A stretch of DNA of 64,000 nucleotides from Mycobacterium triplex (GCF_000689255.1 NZ_HG964446.1:1937191-2001190); one strand, 5' to 3'. Shown: positions 44,610 to 55,042, numbered from the stretch's first letter. Program-made: numbers and translations. The notes: a model not told the origin generated them from the letters alone.

Positions 44610-45971
44610 TCAGCCGTGGCCGATGCGCAACAGCTCGGCGAGGTTCGGCAGCTTGACGCGGGGACGCCCGTGCGGCTCGCCGGCCGCACGCTCATAAGCG
44701 TCGATGACGTCCCAGTGGGCCGAGGTGACCAGTTTCGGCTGGCGCGAGGCCAGCCAGTCGGCCAACTGATCGGCACGATCGGCGGGGGATTCGGCCAGAT
44801 CTTGCCCGCCGGTCAAATCGCTGATCAGGGTGTCGACGGTGTCCTGGGAGTCCTTCTTATTGGTGCCGATAACCCCGGTCGGTCCGCGTTTGATCCACCC
44901 GACCACGTATTCGTTGCGGCGGCCGTGGACCCGGCCGTCGGTGTTGGGGATGGTCGCGCTCTTGTCGTCGAAGGGCAGGCCCGGGGTGGGCACGCCGCGA
45001 TAACCGACGGAACGCACCACCAGCTGCGCCGGTAGCTCTTCGCGCTCCCCAGTGTCCTTGGCCGATACCCGCCCGCTCTCGTCGGCGACCAACTCGTTGC
45101 GGCCGAGCACGATTCCCTCGACCCGCTCGTCGCCCTTGATCTCGATCGGCGAGGTCAGGAAGCGGAACACCATGCGGCGATGTCCCGGGCGCGGCTCGCG
45201 GCCGGCGTAGTCGCGTAGCACCTTGATGTTCTGCTTGGTGGTCTTGCCGGCGGCCTCGGCTTCCTCGTCGGTGATGCCTTCCAGCTGCGCGGGATCGACG
45301 ATGACGTCGACGCCCTCGAGGTCGGCGAGCTCGCGCAACTCCAGCGTGGTGAACGCGGTCTGCAGCGGTCCCCGCCGGCCGAGGATCACCACTTCTTCCA
45401 CGCCGCAGGGGCGCAGCGATTCCAGGGCGTGATCGGCGATGTCGGTAGCCGCCAGTGCGTCGGGCGCGGTGACCAGAATGCGAGCGACGTCGAGTGCGAC
45501 GTTGCCGTTGCCGATGACCACGGCCCGGGCGCCCGACAGGTCGGGCGAGATCTGCTCGAAGTTCGGGTGGGCGTTGTACCAGCCGACGAAATCGACGGCG
45601 GCGACGCTGCCGGGCAGTTCCTCGCCGGGGATGTTGAGAGAACGATCGGACTGCGCGCCGACCGCATAGATCACGGCGTCGTACCGCTCGGCGAGTTCGG
45701 CGGCCTCGATGTGTTCGCCGACCACCACGTTGCCGAAGAACCGGAAGCGCGGATCAGCGGCCGTCTTCTCGAACTGCTTGCTGATCGACTTGATCTTGGG
45801 GTGATCGGGCGCGACACCGGAGCGCACCAGCCCCCACGGCGTCGGCAACATCTCGAGCATGTCGACCGCGACGTCGATCTCGTCGGAGGTATCGGCGGCC
45901 TTCAGCAAAGAGGCCGCGGCGAAGAACCCCGACGGTCCGGAGCCGACGATGGCGACATGGAATCGACGCAT
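44610..45971 (-). CDS. fprA: NADPH-ferredoxin reductase FprA
   Basis: This 453-residue flavoprotein of the adrenodoxin-reductase type transfers electrons from NADPH to ferredoxins that supply cytochromes P450. The FAD motif IVGSGPSGFFAA and the NADP motif VIGNGNVALDVARI are clear, and the sequence runs collinearly with M. tuberculosis FprA (Rv3106). The ATG at 45971 follows AGAAGG; the TTG two codons upstream is less likely. It is divergent from prfB. Confidence 0.96.
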   Translation of the reverse strand: MRRFHVAIVGSGPSGFFAAASLLKAADTSDEIDVAVDMLEMLPTPWGLVRSGVAPDHPKIKSISKQFEKTAADPRFRFFGNVVVGEHIEAAELAERYDAVIYAVGAQSDRSLNIPGEELPGSVAAVDFVGWYNAHPNFEQISPDLSGARAVVIGNGNVALDVARILVTAPDALAATDIADHALESLRPCGVEEVVILGRRGPLQTAFTTLELRELADLEGVDVIVDPAQLEGITDEEAEAAGKTTKQNIKVLRDYAGREPRPGHRRMVFRFLTSPIEIKGDERVEGIVLGRNELVADESGRVSAKDTGEREELPAQLVVRSVGYRGVPTPGLPFDDKSATIPNTDGRVHGRRNEYVVGWIKRGPTGVIGTNKKDSQDTVDTLISDLTGGQDLAESPADRADQLADWLASRQPKLVTSAHWDVIDAYERAAGEPHGRPRVKLPNLAELLRIGHG

Positions 45972-46155
45972 ACTCAAGCCTTCTGTTCATGCCCGGCTGC
46001 GACGCAAGGGGCTGAGAACGGGCTGGGCGTCGCAGTCGCGGGCGCACATGATGGTGATTCGATGCTAGACGGTGAAGCCACGCCGGTGGTCGAAGTGCTG
46101 CGCGTCGCGACCTGAGCATTCGCCGCCGACCGGCGCGCCGGTAACGTGGTCGGCT

Positions 46156-47274
46156 GTGGAACCCGACCGTCAAGCCGATATCGCCGCCCTCGACTCCGCC
46201 CTGACCACGGTGGAGAGGGTGCTCGATGTGGACGGTTTGCGCAGCCGCATCGAGAAGCTCGAACACGAGGCGTCCGATCCCAAACTGTGGGACGACCAGG
46301 CCAACGCGCAGCGGGTGACCAGCGAGTTGTCGCACACCCAGGGCGAGCTGCGCCGCATCGAGCAGTTGCGGCAGCGGGTCGACGACCTGCCGGTGCTCTA
46401 CGAGCTGGCCGCCGAGGAAGGCTCCGAACAAGCGGGGGCCGACGCGCTGGCCGAAGCGGATGCCGAGCTGAAGGCCCTGCGTGCCGACATCGAGGCCGCC
46501 GAGGTGCGCACCCTGCTGTCGGGGGAGTATGACGAGCGCGAGGCGCTGGTCACCATCCGCTCCGGCGCCGGTGGGGTGGACGCCGCGGACTGGGCCGAGA
46601 TGTTGATGCGGATGTACATCCGGTGGGCCGAGCAACACAACTACGGCGTCGAGGTGTTCGACACGTCCTACGCCGAAGAGGCCGGGATCAAAAGCGCCAC
46701 CTTCGCCGTGCACGCACCGTTCGCCTACGGCACGTTGTCGGTGGAGCAGGGCACCCATCGGCTGGTGCGCATCAGCCCGTTCGACAACCAGAGTCGCCGC
46801 CAGACGTCGTTCGCTGAGGTCGAGGTGCTGCCGGTGGTGGAGACCACCGACCACATCGACATTCCGGAAGGCGATCTGCGTGTTGACGTGTACCGATCCA
46901 GCGGTCCGGGTGGCCAGTCGGTGAACACCACCGACTCGGCGGTTCGACTCACCCACATCCCGACCGGTATCGTCGTGACTTGCCAGAACGAGAAGTCGCA
47001 ATTGCAGAACAAGGTTGCGGCGATGCGGGTTCTTCAAGCAAAGTTGTTGGAGCGCAAGCGTTTAGAAGAACGAGCCGAGCTGGACGCGCTCAAAGGTGAC
47101 GGCGGTAGCTCCTGGGGTAACCAGATGCGCTCCTACGTATTGCATCCGTATCAGATGGTCAAGGATCTGCGGACCGAATACGAGGTCGGCAATCCGGCGG
47201 CCGTCCTGGACGGGGACATCGACGGGTTCCTCGAAGCGGGGATCCGGTGGCGCAACCGAAAAGATGACGATTAA
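46156..47274 (+). CDS. prfB: peptide chain release factor 2
   Basis: This 372-residue release factor has the SPF codon-recognition tripeptide (RISPFDNQ) that reads UGA/UAA and the GGQ motif ([15 protein letters not shown]) that triggers peptide release. There is no sign of the programmed frameshift found in E. coli prfB; the frame is continuous from the GTG at 46156. It overlaps mscS by 11 bases and heads the block leading to smpB. Confidence 0.95.
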   Translation: MEPDRQADIAALDSALTTVERVLDVDGLRSRIEKLEHEASDPKLWDDQANAQRVTSELSHTQGELRRIEQLRQRVDDLPVLYELAAEEGSEQAGADALAEADAELKALRADIEAAEVRTLLSGEYDEREALVTIRSGAGGVDAADWAEMLMRMYIRWAEQHNYGVEVFDTSYAEEAGIKSATFAVHAPFAYGTLSVEQGTHRLVRISPFDNQSRRQTSFAEVEVLPVVETTDHIDIPEGDLRVDVYRSSGPGGQSVNTTDSAVRLTHIPTGIVVTCQNEKSQLQNKVAAMRVLQAKLLERKRLEERAELDALKGDGGSSWGNQMRSYVLHPYQMVKDLRTEYEVGNPAAVLDGDIDGFLEAGIRWRNRKDDD

Positions 47275-48244
47275 TACAACTTTTGTTGCTACCGCGATGA
47301 CGCAGCCGTGGCACAACTTTTGGCGCGGCCATATTGGTGGCTGGATTCTCGACCAGGGTCTGCACATCGTCATGTTGCTGATCGCGGCGGTGCTCGCGGT
47401 CCGCTTCGTGACCTGGGTGGCTCAGCAGGTCACCCGGCAGCTCGACGTCGGCTTCGCCGAAAGCGACGCCCTGGTGCGCTCCGAAGCGACCAAGCACCGC
47501 CAGGCCGTAGCGTCGGTGATCCAGTGGGTGTCGATCGTGTTGATCGCGATCTGGGGTGTTGTCCAGATCGCCGACGTGCTCAACTTCTCCGTGGGCGGTC
47601 TGGTCGCGCCTGCCACCGTGATCGGTGCGGCACTGGGTTTCGGTGCTCAGCAACTGGTCAAGGATCTGCTCTCGGGCTTTTTCATCATCGTCGAAAAGCA
47701 GTACGGCTTCGGTGACCTGGTGTCGTTGACCGTCGCCGGGATCAACGCCGAGGCGCGCGGCACGGTCGAGAACGTGACATTGCGGGTGACCCGGCTGCGT
47801 TCGTCGGACGGCGAGCTGTTCACCATCCCCAATGGCCAGATTGTAAAGACCATCAACCTGTCCAAGGACTGGGCGCGAGCGGTGATCGACATCCCCGTCT
47901 CGACCAGTGCCGACCTCAACCGGGTGAACGAGGTCTTGCACGACGTCTGCGACCACGCCATGGACAACCCGTTGCTCGGTGAGCTGCTGCTCGACGCACC
48001 CACCCTGATGGGCCTGGAAAGCATCGAAGTCGACACCGTCACGCTGCGCATGGTGGCCCGCACGCTGCCCGGCAAACAGTTCGAGGCCGGCCGGCAGCTG
48101 CGGGTGCTGGTCATGCGGGCACTGGCCCGCGCCGGCATTGTCACCACGGCCGACGCAACGGTGAGTGTCGTTCAGGACGACGCCGGCGTCGAGCAGTCCG
48201 CCCAAGCATCGGGTGAGATCGCGCACGAGTCGGTGAAGAAGTGA
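47264..48244 (+). CDS. MscS-family mechanosensitive ion channel
   Basis: This 326-residue protein has three N-terminal membrane helices, the pore-lining helix with the glycine/alanine-rich [21 protein letters not shown], then the beta domain [20 protein letters not shown] and [11 protein letters not shown], all typical of MscS. It probably releases solutes under hypo-osmotic stress. The ATG at 47264 overlaps prfB; an alternative ATG lies at 47297. It corresponds to Rv3104c by position. Confidence 0.88.
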   Translation: MTINTTFVATAMTQPWHNFWRGHIGGWILDQGLHIVMLLIAAVLAVRFVTWVAQQVTRQLDVGFAESDALVRSEATKHRQAVASVIQWVSIVLIAIWGVVQIADVLNFSVGGLVAPATVIGAALGFGAQQLVKDLLSGFFIIVEKQYGFGDLVSLTVAGINAEARGTVENVTLRVTRLRSSDGELFTIPNGQIVKTINLSKDWARAVIDIPVSTSADLNRVNEVLHDVCDHAMDNPLLGELLLDAPTLMGLESIEVDTVTLRMVARTLPGKQFEAGRQLRVLVMRALARAGIVTTADATVSVVQDDAGVEQSAQASGEIAHESVKK

Positions 48245-48720
48245 AGCTGACCCTCAACGTCCTCGAAAAGCACCGCGACGAGGATCGCCGCTGGCCGCGC
48301 TATGTGTTCGGGGGCCGGATGCGCACCTCGACGGTGGCGTTGATCCTCGCCTTCCTCGCCGTCTGGTGGGTGTATGACGCCAACCGCCCGGAGCCGGCGC
48401 CCAAGGCACCGCCTTCGCAGGTGGTGCCGCCGGGCTTTGTGCCCGACCCGAACTACACCTGGGTGCCGCGCACCAGGGTGCAGCCGCCGGCCAACACCTA
48501 CGTTCCGTCGCCGACCAGCACGGTGCCGCCGAGCCCGACGGCCACCACACCGCCGCCACCCCCGCCGAGCCCGACGACCACGTCGCCGCCGCCGTTCCAG
48601 CTGCCCTGCCTGCTGCCGCCGCCCTTCTGTCCGCCCAGCCCAAGCCCGACGCCATCACCCCAACAGCAACCGATGCCGGGCCCGGGGCCGGCGCCCACAT
48701 CGGCGCCACCCGCGGGCTGA
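48241..48720 (+). CDS. proline-rich membrane protein
   Basis: This 159-residue protein has one membrane helix ([19 protein letters not shown]) and a C-terminal region of about 100 residues dominated by Pro, Thr and Ser, in which runs of prolines alternate with two Cys ([12 protein letters not shown]). It lies between mscS and ftsE, as Rv3103c does in M. tuberculosis. The GTG at 48241 overlaps mscS. The long proline tail would extend into the periplasm; its role, perhaps with FtsEX or the channel, is unknown. Confidence 0.8.
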   Translation: MKLTLNVLEKHRDEDRRWPRYVFGGRMRTSTVALILAFLAVWWVYDANRPEPAPKAPPSQVVPPGFVPDPNYTWVPRTRVQPPANTYVPSPTSTVPPSPTATTPPPPPPSPTTTSPPPFQLPCLLPPPFCPPSPSPTPSPQQQPMPGPGPAPTSAPPAG

Positions 48721-48764
48721 TCTCCGCGGTCCAGCGAAATTCACCGCTACACTGGCGTGCCGTG

Positions 48765-49454
48765 ATGATCACCCTTGACCATGTCAGCAAGAAGTACAAA
48801 GCGTCGGCGCGTCCGGCGTTAGACGACGTCAACGTCAAAATCGACAAGGGTGAATTCGTCTTCCTGATCGGCCCGTCGGGCTCGGGCAAATCGACGTTCA
48901 TGCGGTTGCTGCTGGCCGCGGAGACGCCGACAACCGGCGATGTGCGGGTGTCGAAGTTCCACGTCAACAAGCTGCCCGGTCGGCATGTGCCCAAGCTGCG
49001 CCAGGTGATCGGCTGCGTTTTCCAGGACTTTCGTCTGCTACAGCAAAAGACGGTGTATGAGAACGTGGCCTTCGCGTTGGAGGTCATCGGCAAGCGTGCC
49101 GATCAGATCAACCGGGTCGTGCCCGACGTGCTGGAGACGGTCGGCCTGTCCGGCAAAGCCAACCGGCTGCCGCACGAACTGTCGGGCGGTGAGCAGCAGC
49201 GGGTGGCGATCGCGCGGGCGTTCGTCAACCGGCCGCTGGTACTGCTGGCCGACGAGCCCACCGGGAACCTGGACCCCGACACCAGCAACGACATCATGGA
49301 TCTGCTGGAGCGGATCAACCGCACCGGGACGACGGTGTTGATGGCCACGCATGATCACCACATCGTGGACTCGATGCGGCAGCGCGTCGTGGAGTTGTCG
49401 CTGGGCCGGCTGGTTCGCGACGAGCAGCGCGGCGTCTACGGGATGGACCGCTAG
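48765..49454 (+). CDS. ftsE: cell division ATP-binding protein FtsE
   Basis: This 229-residue ABC ATPase has Walker [10 protein letters not shown], the Q-loop FQDFRLL, the signature LSGGEQQR, Walker [12 protein letters not shown] and the H-loop MATHDHH. It powers FtsX to activate septal peptidoglycan hydrolases. The ATG at 48765 ([12 protein letters not shown]) matches M. tuberculosis FtsE; a GTG lies one codon upstream. Its stop overlaps the ftsX GTG by one base. Confidence 0.97.
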   Translation: MITLDHVSKKYKASARPALDDVNVKIDKGEFVFLIGPSGSGKSTFMRLLLAAETPTTGDVRVSKFHVNKLPGRHVPKLRQVIGCVFQDFRLLQQKTVYENVAFALEVIGKRADQINRVVPDVLETVGLSGKANRLPHELSGGEQQRVAIARAFVNRPLVLLADEPTGNLDPDTSNDIMDLLERINRTGTTVLMATHDHHIVDSMRQRVVELSLGRLVRDEQRGVYGMDR

Positions 49455-50347
49455 TGCGCTTCGGCTTCCTGCTCAACGAGGTCCTGACCGGTCTTCGCCG
49501 CAATGTGACGATGACGGTCGCGATGATCCTGACGACCGCGATCTCCGTCGGCCTGTTCGGCGGCGGCCTGCTGGTGGTGCGGTTGGCCGAGCATTCCCGC
49601 GCTATCTACCTCGACCGCGTCGAGACGCAGGTGTTTCTCACCGAAGACGTCTCCGCGAACGATCCGGCGTGCAGCACCAATCCGTGTAAGGGGTTGCGCA
49701 CGAAGATCGAGGGCCGCGATGACGTCAAATCGGTTCGCTTTCTTAATCGCCAGGACGCCTACGACGACGCGATCCGAAAGTTCCCGCAGTACAAGGACGT
49801 TGCGGGCAAGGATTCGTTTCCCGCCTCGTTCATCGTCAAGTTGAACAATCCCGAGCAGCACAAGGACTTTGACGTGGCGATGCAGGGCCAGCCCGGAGTG
49901 CTCTCGGTGCTCAATCAGAAAGATCTGATCGACCGGCTGTTCGCGGTCTTGGATGGCCTGAGCAATGTCGCGTTCGCCGTCGCATTGGTGCAGGCAGTCG
50001 GTGCGATCCTGTTGATTGCCAACATGGTTCAGGTAGCGGCATACACGCGGCGCACCGAAATCGGGATCATGCGGCTGGTGGGGGCCAGTCGCTGGTATAC
50101 CCAGCTTCCGTTCCTGGTGGAGGCGATGCTCGCGGCAGCTCTTGGCGTGGCGATTGCGGTCGGCGGCCTGATCGTGGTGCGCGCCCTGTTCCTGGACAAC
50201 GCGTTAAATCAGTTCTACCAAGCTAATTTGATCGCCCGCGTGGACTACGCCGACATCCTTTACATCTCTCCGATCCTGTTCCTGCTCGGCGTGTCGATGG
50301 CCGGGTTGACGGCGTACGCGACGCTGCGCCTCTACGTGCGGCGTTAG
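49454..50347 (+). CDS. ftsX: cell division protein FtsX
   Basis: This 297-residue protein has an N-terminal helix, an extracellular domain with two Cys ([11 protein letters not shown]), and three C-terminal helices with the FtsX/MacB-type segment [20 protein letters not shown]. It couples FtsE ATP hydrolysis to extracellular hydrolase activation (RipC in M. tuberculosis). The GTG start overlaps the ftsE TAG by one base, and smpB follows two bases after its stop. Confidence 0.96.
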   Translation: MRFGFLLNEVLTGLRRNVTMTVAMILTTAISVGLFGGGLLVVRLAEHSRAIYLDRVETQVFLTEDVSANDPACSTNPCKGLRTKIEGRDDVKSVRFLNRQDAYDDAIRKFPQYKDVAGKDSFPASFIVKLNNPEQHKDFDVAMQGQPGVLSVLNQKDLIDRLFAVLDGLSNVAFAVALVQAVGAILLIANMVQVAAYTRRTEIGIMRLVGASRWYTQLPFLVEAMLAAALGVAIAVGGLIVVRALFLDNALNQFYQANLIARVDYADILYISPILFLLGVSMAGLTAYATLRLYVRR

Positions 50348-50349
50348 CT

Positions 50350-50859
50350 GTGGCCGCAAAGTCCGGTGGGGGCAAAACGAGCGGTGGCAAGCGAGACGGC
50401 AAAAAGATCGTGGCCACCAATCGCAAGGCCAGGCACAACTACGCGATCGAGGAGTTGTTCGAGGCAGGAGTGGCTTTAGTCGGCACCGAAGTCAAAAGCC
50501 TACGGCTGGGCCAGGCTTCGCTCGCCGACGCGTTCGCAACCGTCGACGACGGCGAAGTGTGGTTGCGTAACTTGCACATTCCCGAGTACGAGCACGGTAG
50601 CTGGACAAACCATGATCCTCGTCGCAATCGGAAGTTGTTGTTACACAGGCGACAGATCGACACACTGATCGGAAAAATCCGCGATGGTAACCTCGCCTTG
50701 GTGCCGCTGTCGTTGTATTTTTCCGAGGGCAAGGTCAAGGTCGAACTCGCACTGGCACGAGGTAAGCGAGCGTACGACAAACGTCAGGACCTCGCCCGCC
50801 GTGACGCCCAGCGTGAAGTTGTTCGCGAACTGGGGCGACGAGCAAAGGGTATGAACTGA
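50350..50859 (+). CDS. smpB: SsrA-binding protein SmpB
   Basis: This 169-residue protein has the SmpB pattern: [58 protein letters not shown] and the basic C-terminal tail [19 protein letters not shown]. It binds tmRNA and delivers it to stalled ribosomes; its partner ssrA lies at 55043. A basic, glycine-rich N-terminal extension precedes the fold. The GTG at 50350 is two bases after ftsX. Confidence 0.97.
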   Translation: MAAKSGGGKTSGGKRDGKKIVATNRKARHNYAIEELFEAGVALVGTEVKSLRLGQASLADAFATVDDGEVWLRNLHIPEYEHGSWTNHDPRRNRKLLLHRRQIDTLIGKIRDGNLALVPLSLYFSEGKVKVELALARGKRAYDKRQDLARRDAQREVVRELGRRAKGMN

Positions 50860-50888
50860 TCGGAGCCGCCTACGCCCAGCTGTCTGCC

Positions 50889-51701
50889 GTGTCCTACGGC
50901 GTCAGCGACTTTGTGGGCGGCGTCGCAGCGCGGCGGGTGGCCGCGCTGCGCGTGATGTTGGCGGCGTACCCGGTCGAGGCCGTGTTGCTCGGGCTGATCG
51001 CATTGTGCGCGGGCGGGCCGATCCATTCCGGTGCGATCTTCTGGGGCTGCCTGTACGGCATCGGTCAGGCGTTCGGCATGTGGGCGTTCTACGCGGCGCT
51101 GGGCTCCGGTCCCATCTCGGTGGTCGCGCCCCTGGCGGGCGTACTCAATGCGGCCGTGCCCGTGGCCGTCGGTGTCGCCTTCGGGGAGAGACCCGGCTCC
51201 GCGGCCTCGATAGGCGTCGTGCTGGCCATCATCGCGGTGATGCTGGTCAGCCGTGAGGCCGGCGTCGAGGGCAAGACACAGTTCCGGTTCACGCCCAAAG
51301 TGGCCTGGCTCACCATATTGGCCGGGTGTGCGTTCGGACTGGACCTGGTGTTCCTGCACCAGTCGCCGCACGATTCCAAGCTGTGGCCGTTGATGTTCGC
51401 GCGGCTGTCGGCGACCGTGGTGATCACCGCGCTCGCCGCCTCGAGACGTACCTTGCGGCTGCCGCGCGGCAAGTCGATGAAGCTGGCGCTGGCCATTGCG
51501 CTGCTGGACATCTGCGCCCTGGTAACCCAGCTGATCGCGCTGCAGTCCTGGCTGCTGTCGTTGGCGAGCATCATGATTTCGCTGTATCCCGCCGCCACCG
51601 TCGTCCTGGCGATGATGGTGTTGCGCGAGCGAGTGAGTCGCTGGCAGGGCATCGGCATGGTGATGGCCATGGGATCTGTGGCCATGATCGCCGCCAACTA
51701 A
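50889..51701 (+). CDS. EamA-family (DMT) transporter
   Basis: This 270-residue (or slightly longer) membrane protein has about ten helices in two EamA repeats, the second containing ISLYPAATVVLAMMVLRERVS, the usual tail of the family. The GTG at 50889 is the first conventional start; the frame continues upstream through [15 protein letters not shown], so a CTG or a smpB-overlapping start is possible. Its substrate is unknown. Overlap with smpB suggests cotranscription. Confidence 0.85.
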   Translation: MSYGVSDFVGGVAARRVAALRVMLAAYPVEAVLLGLIALCAGGPIHSGAIFWGCLYGIGQAFGMWAFYAALGSGPISVVAPLAGVLNAAVPVAVGVAFGERPGSAASIGVVLAIIAVMLVSREAGVEGKTQFRFTPKVAWLTILAGCAFGLDLVFLHQSPHDSKLWPLMFARLSATVVITALAASRRTLRLPRGKSMKLALAIALLDICALVTQLIALQSWLLSLASIMISLYPAATVVLAMMVLRERVSRWQGIGMVMAMGSVAMIAAN

Positions 51702-51754
51702 CTTCTGTTTCGCGACCTACTATGGTCCGGGCGGGACTAGGTCGGGAGAAAACG

Positions 51755-52990
51755 TTGGGTGATGACCCGGTTATTCGTGAGTTGTCCGCTGCCGTCGAAC
51801 GCAGCCCCGACGTGGTGGAGTTGCGGTTGCACCTGGCGGGGTTGCTGGCGGACCGCGGACGCTACGCGGAGGCGCTTGGTCACTGCAGCGCGGCGCTGAG
51901 CCAAGATGCCGGCAACGCCAACGCCTTGAGCCTGGTGCAGCGCTGCAGCACGGCGCTGGCGGCGCCGGCGCAGCCGGCAGCGGAGAATGCACCCGCGACC
52001 GGGCGCCCCGCCGCCGACGCCCAGTTCGATTGGTCCAGCGCCGAGCGGCAAGTCGCCGACATCATCGAGCCGGCTTTCGTCGAACCCGATGTCGTCAACG
52101 AGGGCGACTTCGACGTGCTGGAGCGCAGCGGAGTCCGGCTCGACGATGTCGCCGGCATGACCGATGTCAAACGGCAGATTGAACTTTCGCTGCTCGGCCC
52201 GATCCGCAATCCCGAGCTGATGAAGGCTTACAAGGTTTCGGCGCGCGGCGGCCTGCTGCTGTACGGGCCGCCCGGCTGCGGCAAAACCTATATCGCCAAA
52301 GCTATTTCGGGTGAACTCGGGGCGAATTTCTACCAGGTGAGAATCGCCGACGTGCTGCACCATTGGTTCGGCGAGAGCGAACGCAGCATCCGCTCGGTCT
52401 TCGACAGCGCGCGCCGCAACGCACCTTGCGTGCTGTTCTTCGACGAACTGGACGCGTTGGGACACCGGCGTTCGGCGTTGAGCGGCAGCTCCGGGATGCG
52501 GCCGGTCGTCAATACCCTGCTGGAGGAAATGGACTCGGCCACCTCGACCAACGACGGGGTGTACGTGCTCGGTGCGACCAATGCTCCGTGGGATGTCGAT
52601 CCGGCGCTGCGGCGGCCCGGGCGGTTCGACCGGATGATTTTCGTGGGATTGCCCGACGCCGACGCCAGGACGGGGATTCTGCGCTCGCATCTGAAAGATC
52701 GGCCGGTGGCGGGCATCGATTTGAAATCGATCGCCAAGCGCACCGATGGCTTTTCGGGCGCAGACCTTGCGCATGTGTGCGACAGCGCAACGCAATTGGC
52801 GATGTCGGCGTCGATGCGCAGCGGGCAGGTCCGTCCGGTGACGATGGCCGATGTGGATGAAGCCGCAGCACAGATCCGGCCCAGCACCGGGCCCTGGTTC
52901 GAGGCCGCCCGCAACATCGTCGAATTCGCCAACAACGACGGAACCTACGACGAGCTGGCGAAATACTTGCGGCGCAGGAAAATTCGGTAG
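51755..52990 (+). CDS. AAA ATPase with N-terminal TPR segment
   Basis: This 411-residue protein has a TPR-like helical N-terminus (VELRLHLAGLLADRGRYAEA), a Pro/Ala linker and one classical AAA domain: Walker A GPPGCGKT (171-178), Walker B VLFFDELDAL (226-235), sensor GATNAPWDVD and arginine-finger region LRRPGRFDRMIF, similar to Cdc48/Vps4-type modules. The TTG at 51755 follows GGGAGAA; an ATG at 51722 is the alternative, but TACTAT at 51718-51723 overlaps it and looks like a -10 box. The TPR membrane protein follows six bases downstream. Substrate unknown. Confidence 0.8.
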   Translation: MGDDPVIRELSAAVERSPDVVELRLHLAGLLADRGRYAEALGHCSAALSQDAGNANALSLVQRCSTALAAPAQPAAENAPATGRPAADAQFDWSSAERQVADIIEPAFVEPDVVNEGDFDVLERSGVRLDDVAGMTDVKRQIELSLLGPIRNPELMKAYKVSARGGLLLYGPPGCGKTYIAKAISGELGANFYQVRIADVLHHWFGESERSIRSVFDSARRNAPCVLFFDELDALGHRRSALSGSSGMRPVVNTLLEEMDSATSTNDGVYVLGATNAPWDVDPALRRPGRFDRMIFVGLPDADARTGILRSHLKDRPVAGIDLKSIAKRTDGFSGADLAHVCDSATQLAMSASMRSGQVRPVTMADVDEAAAQIRPSTGPWFEAARNIVEFANNDGTYDELAKYLRRRKIR

Positions 52991-52996
52991 CCGCCG

Positions 52997-54019
52997 ATGA
53001 CATCGGAGCCCGGTGTCGACCAAGCCATCCACGTTGCCGAGGCGTACTTCGATACCGAGAATTACGAACGCGGGCGGGATATTCTGCGCCGTTCGTTGTC
53101 GCAGAACCCGAACGATCCTGGCTTACTGGCACAACACGCCCGCGCCGAATACTTGCTCGACAACTATGACGGCGCTTCGCGCAGCGCATACGCCGCATTG
53201 GCCGCCGCGCCGCAGCACGAGTTGGCCATGCGGATCTATGCGTTGTCGCTCGATGGCCTCGGCCGTTACGGGGATGCGCTGTGGATGGCGTGGCAGGGAG
53301 TGAAGACTCACCCGAATGAGCCTCTGCAACATCGGGTTTACGCGCGACTGCTGCAGAAGTCCCGCCAATTGCATTCGGCGCTGGTGGTCGTCGACGAGGC
53401 GTTGCGGCTTGACCCCGCCAGCCCCGACGGGCTCGTCCTGCGCGGCTCGATCCTGCATGATCTGGGTCGCATCCCGGAATCGACGGAGTCGTACCAGCAG
53501 GCGTTGGCCCTGGATGCAAACCATGCCGCGGCGCTGAACAACATGGCGGTCAATCGGCTGCAGCGCGGCAAGTTCGGCCACGCCCTGCGGGGGTTTCTCG
53601 GTGCCGCGGGCAGCGACCCGACGCTGGGCGATCTGGTCCGCCGGAACATCGGCGCGGTGCTGGCGAAGATGCTGCGCCGGTTGACCGTCGTTGCCACCGT
53701 GCTGGCGGTTCTGATCCAAATCGTCGGGTTCAACCACGGTCATCCGACGGTGGTGCTACGCGTGGCGACCGGAGTGCTCACCGCGGCGCTGATCGTCATT
53801 CTCGGCCGACTCCTGCATGCGATACCCCGCACGGTTCTGGTGTCGGTCCTGCGGGAGCGGGGCTTTGTCGTTGCCCGCCTGGTTCATGCGGTGCTGGTGA
53901 TCGGGCTCGGAGCGTTTGTTACCGCCTTCGGAGGATTGATCTGGACGATCGCGGCGTCGGGCATTCTGTGGATCGTCGGTCTGGTTCTGACGCGAGTGGG
54001 GCTGACGATCGGCCGCTAA
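52997..54019 (+). CDS. TPR membrane protein
   Basis: This 340-residue protein has about five TPR units between residues 8 and 200 (VAEAYFDTENYERGRDILRR, ILHDLGRIPESTESYQQAL, MAVNRLQRGKFGHALRG) and four C-terminal membrane helices from about residue 228. The TPRs face the cytoplasm if the topology is simple. It lies six bases after the AAA ATPase, which itself has a TPR-like N-terminus, so the two probably form a membrane-anchored ATPase complex. I do not recognise a named system. Confidence 0.75.
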   Translation: MTSEPGVDQAIHVAEAYFDTENYERGRDILRRSLSQNPNDPGLLAQHARAEYLLDNYDGASRSAYAALAAAPQHELAMRIYALSLDGLGRYGDALWMAWQGVKTHPNEPLQHRVYARLLQKSRQLHSALVVVDEALRLDPASPDGLVLRGSILHDLGRIPESTESYQQALALDANHAAALNNMAVNRLQRGKFGHALRGFLGAAGSDPTLGDLVRRNIGAVLAKMLRRLTVVATVLAVLIQIVGFNHGHPTVVLRVATGVLTAALIVILGRLLHAIPRTVLVSVLRERGFVVARLVHAVLVIGLGAFVTAFGGLIWTIAASGILWIVGLVLTRVGLTIGR

Positions 54020-54037
54020 TCGGCCTAGCATCCGACC

Positions 54038-54883
54038 ATGACTACGCGTGCTGTCACCATTCTCGACAAGTCCGATGTGCTGAACGGTCTGTTCGCGGTC
54101 TGGGACTCGATCGATGCGCTGCTCGCCGGGTTGCCCGAGGCGCAGTGGCGGGCGGCGACGCCGCTGCCGGGCTGGGACGTGCAGGGCGTGGTGTCGCACA
54201 TCATCGGCACCGAGTCGTTCCTTCAGGGCGTCGCCGCGCCCGAACCCGACATCGACGTCAAGGCGCTCGACCATGTGCGCAACGACATCGGGGCGATGAA
54301 CGAGTGCTGGGTTCGCCACCTCGGCAGCCAATCCAGCGGCGCTGTGCTGGAGCGCTACCGCGAGGTGACCGGGGATCGTCGCAAGGTCCTGCAGGCGATG
54401 TCGGAGGCAGACTGGAACGCCGAGACGTTCACGCCCGCGGGTCCGGAAAGTTATGGGCGGTTCATGCGGATCCGGGTCTTCGACTGCTGGATGCACGAGC
54501 AAGACATCCGCCTGGCGATTCAGCGGCCGTCGTCGGACGCCGAGCTGGAAGGTGCTGCCTCGCGGCTGTCTCTGGATGAGGTCGCGGCCACCCTGGGCTT
54601 CGTCGTCGGCAAACTCGCGAAAGCGCCGGACGGGTCCCGCATCCTTTTCGACCTGACCGGTCCGCTGGCGCGCAGCATCCGTGTCAGCGTCGACGGGCGC
54701 GCCCAGGTGGTGGAGGACTTCGGCGGGCAGGAACCGACGGCGACGGTCCGGGTGGATGCCCTGCAGTTCACCAGGCTTGCCGGCGGGCGGCCGATGTGCC
54801 CGGCGCGTCCGCAGGACGTCGAACTCGGCGGTGACGAGGACGTCGCCGGCCGGATCGTGGAGCGGCTCAACTTCGTGATCTGA
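54038..54883 (+). CDS. mycothiol-dependent maleylpyruvate isomerase/DinB-fold protein (Rv3099c-like)
   Basis: This 281-residue protein has the MDMPI N-terminal domain: LPGWDVQGVVSHIIGTESF with the metal His, and FDCWMHEQDIRLAI with the second His-containing motif, followed by a C-terminal SCP2-like domain. Such proteins often use mycothiol as a cofactor. It corresponds to Rv3099c, which likewise lies between smpB and ssrA in M. tuberculosis. Confidence 0.85.
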   Translation: MTTRAVTILDKSDVLNGLFAVWDSIDALLAGLPEAQWRAATPLPGWDVQGVVSHIIGTESFLQGVAAPEPDIDVKALDHVRNDIGAMNECWVRHLGSQSSGAVLERYREVTGDRRKVLQAMSEADWNAETFTPAGPESYGRFMRIRVFDCWMHEQDIRLAIQRPSSDAELEGAASRLSLDEVAATLGFVVGKLAKAPDGSRILFDLTGPLARSIRVSVDGRAQVVEDFGGQEPTATVRVDALQFTRLAGGRPMCPARPQDVELGGDEDVAGRIVERLNFVI

Positions 54884-54980
54884 CCGCGGTAGATTTCCGC
54901 GCGAACGTCGAGTTGTTGGGCTGATGTGGCGCTGTGCACCCAACAAGTCGACGCTCGCCGTGGCAGGGAACATAATTCCG

Positions 54981-55008
54981 TTGCCGCTGGTTGATGGGGC
55001 CGTACAAT
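54981..55008 (+). promoter_or_regulatory. ssrA promoter
   Basis: TTGCCG (54981-54986) and TACAAT (55003-55008) are 16 bases apart, a good housekeeping promoter. Transcription should start near 55015, 28 bases before the mature tmRNA 5' end. Confidence 0.75.
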
Positions 55009-55015
55009 GGAGTGT

Positions 55016-55034
55016 CCTGCCGAAAATCGGCAGG
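55016..55034 (+). other. hairpin in the tmRNA 5' leader
   Basis: CCTGCCGA-AAA-TCGGCAGG is a perfect eight-base-pair hairpin with a three-base loop, placed between the predicted transcription start and the mature 5' end. It could guide 5' processing of pre-tmRNA. Confidence 0.55.
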
Positions 55035-55042
55035 GTGTGCGA

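Noticed and set aside
46072..46200. Programmed frameshift at the start of prfB
   Set aside because: The frame from GTG 46156 is continuous with no in-frame TGA, as expected in mycobacteria; the longer frame upstream is not conserved-looking.
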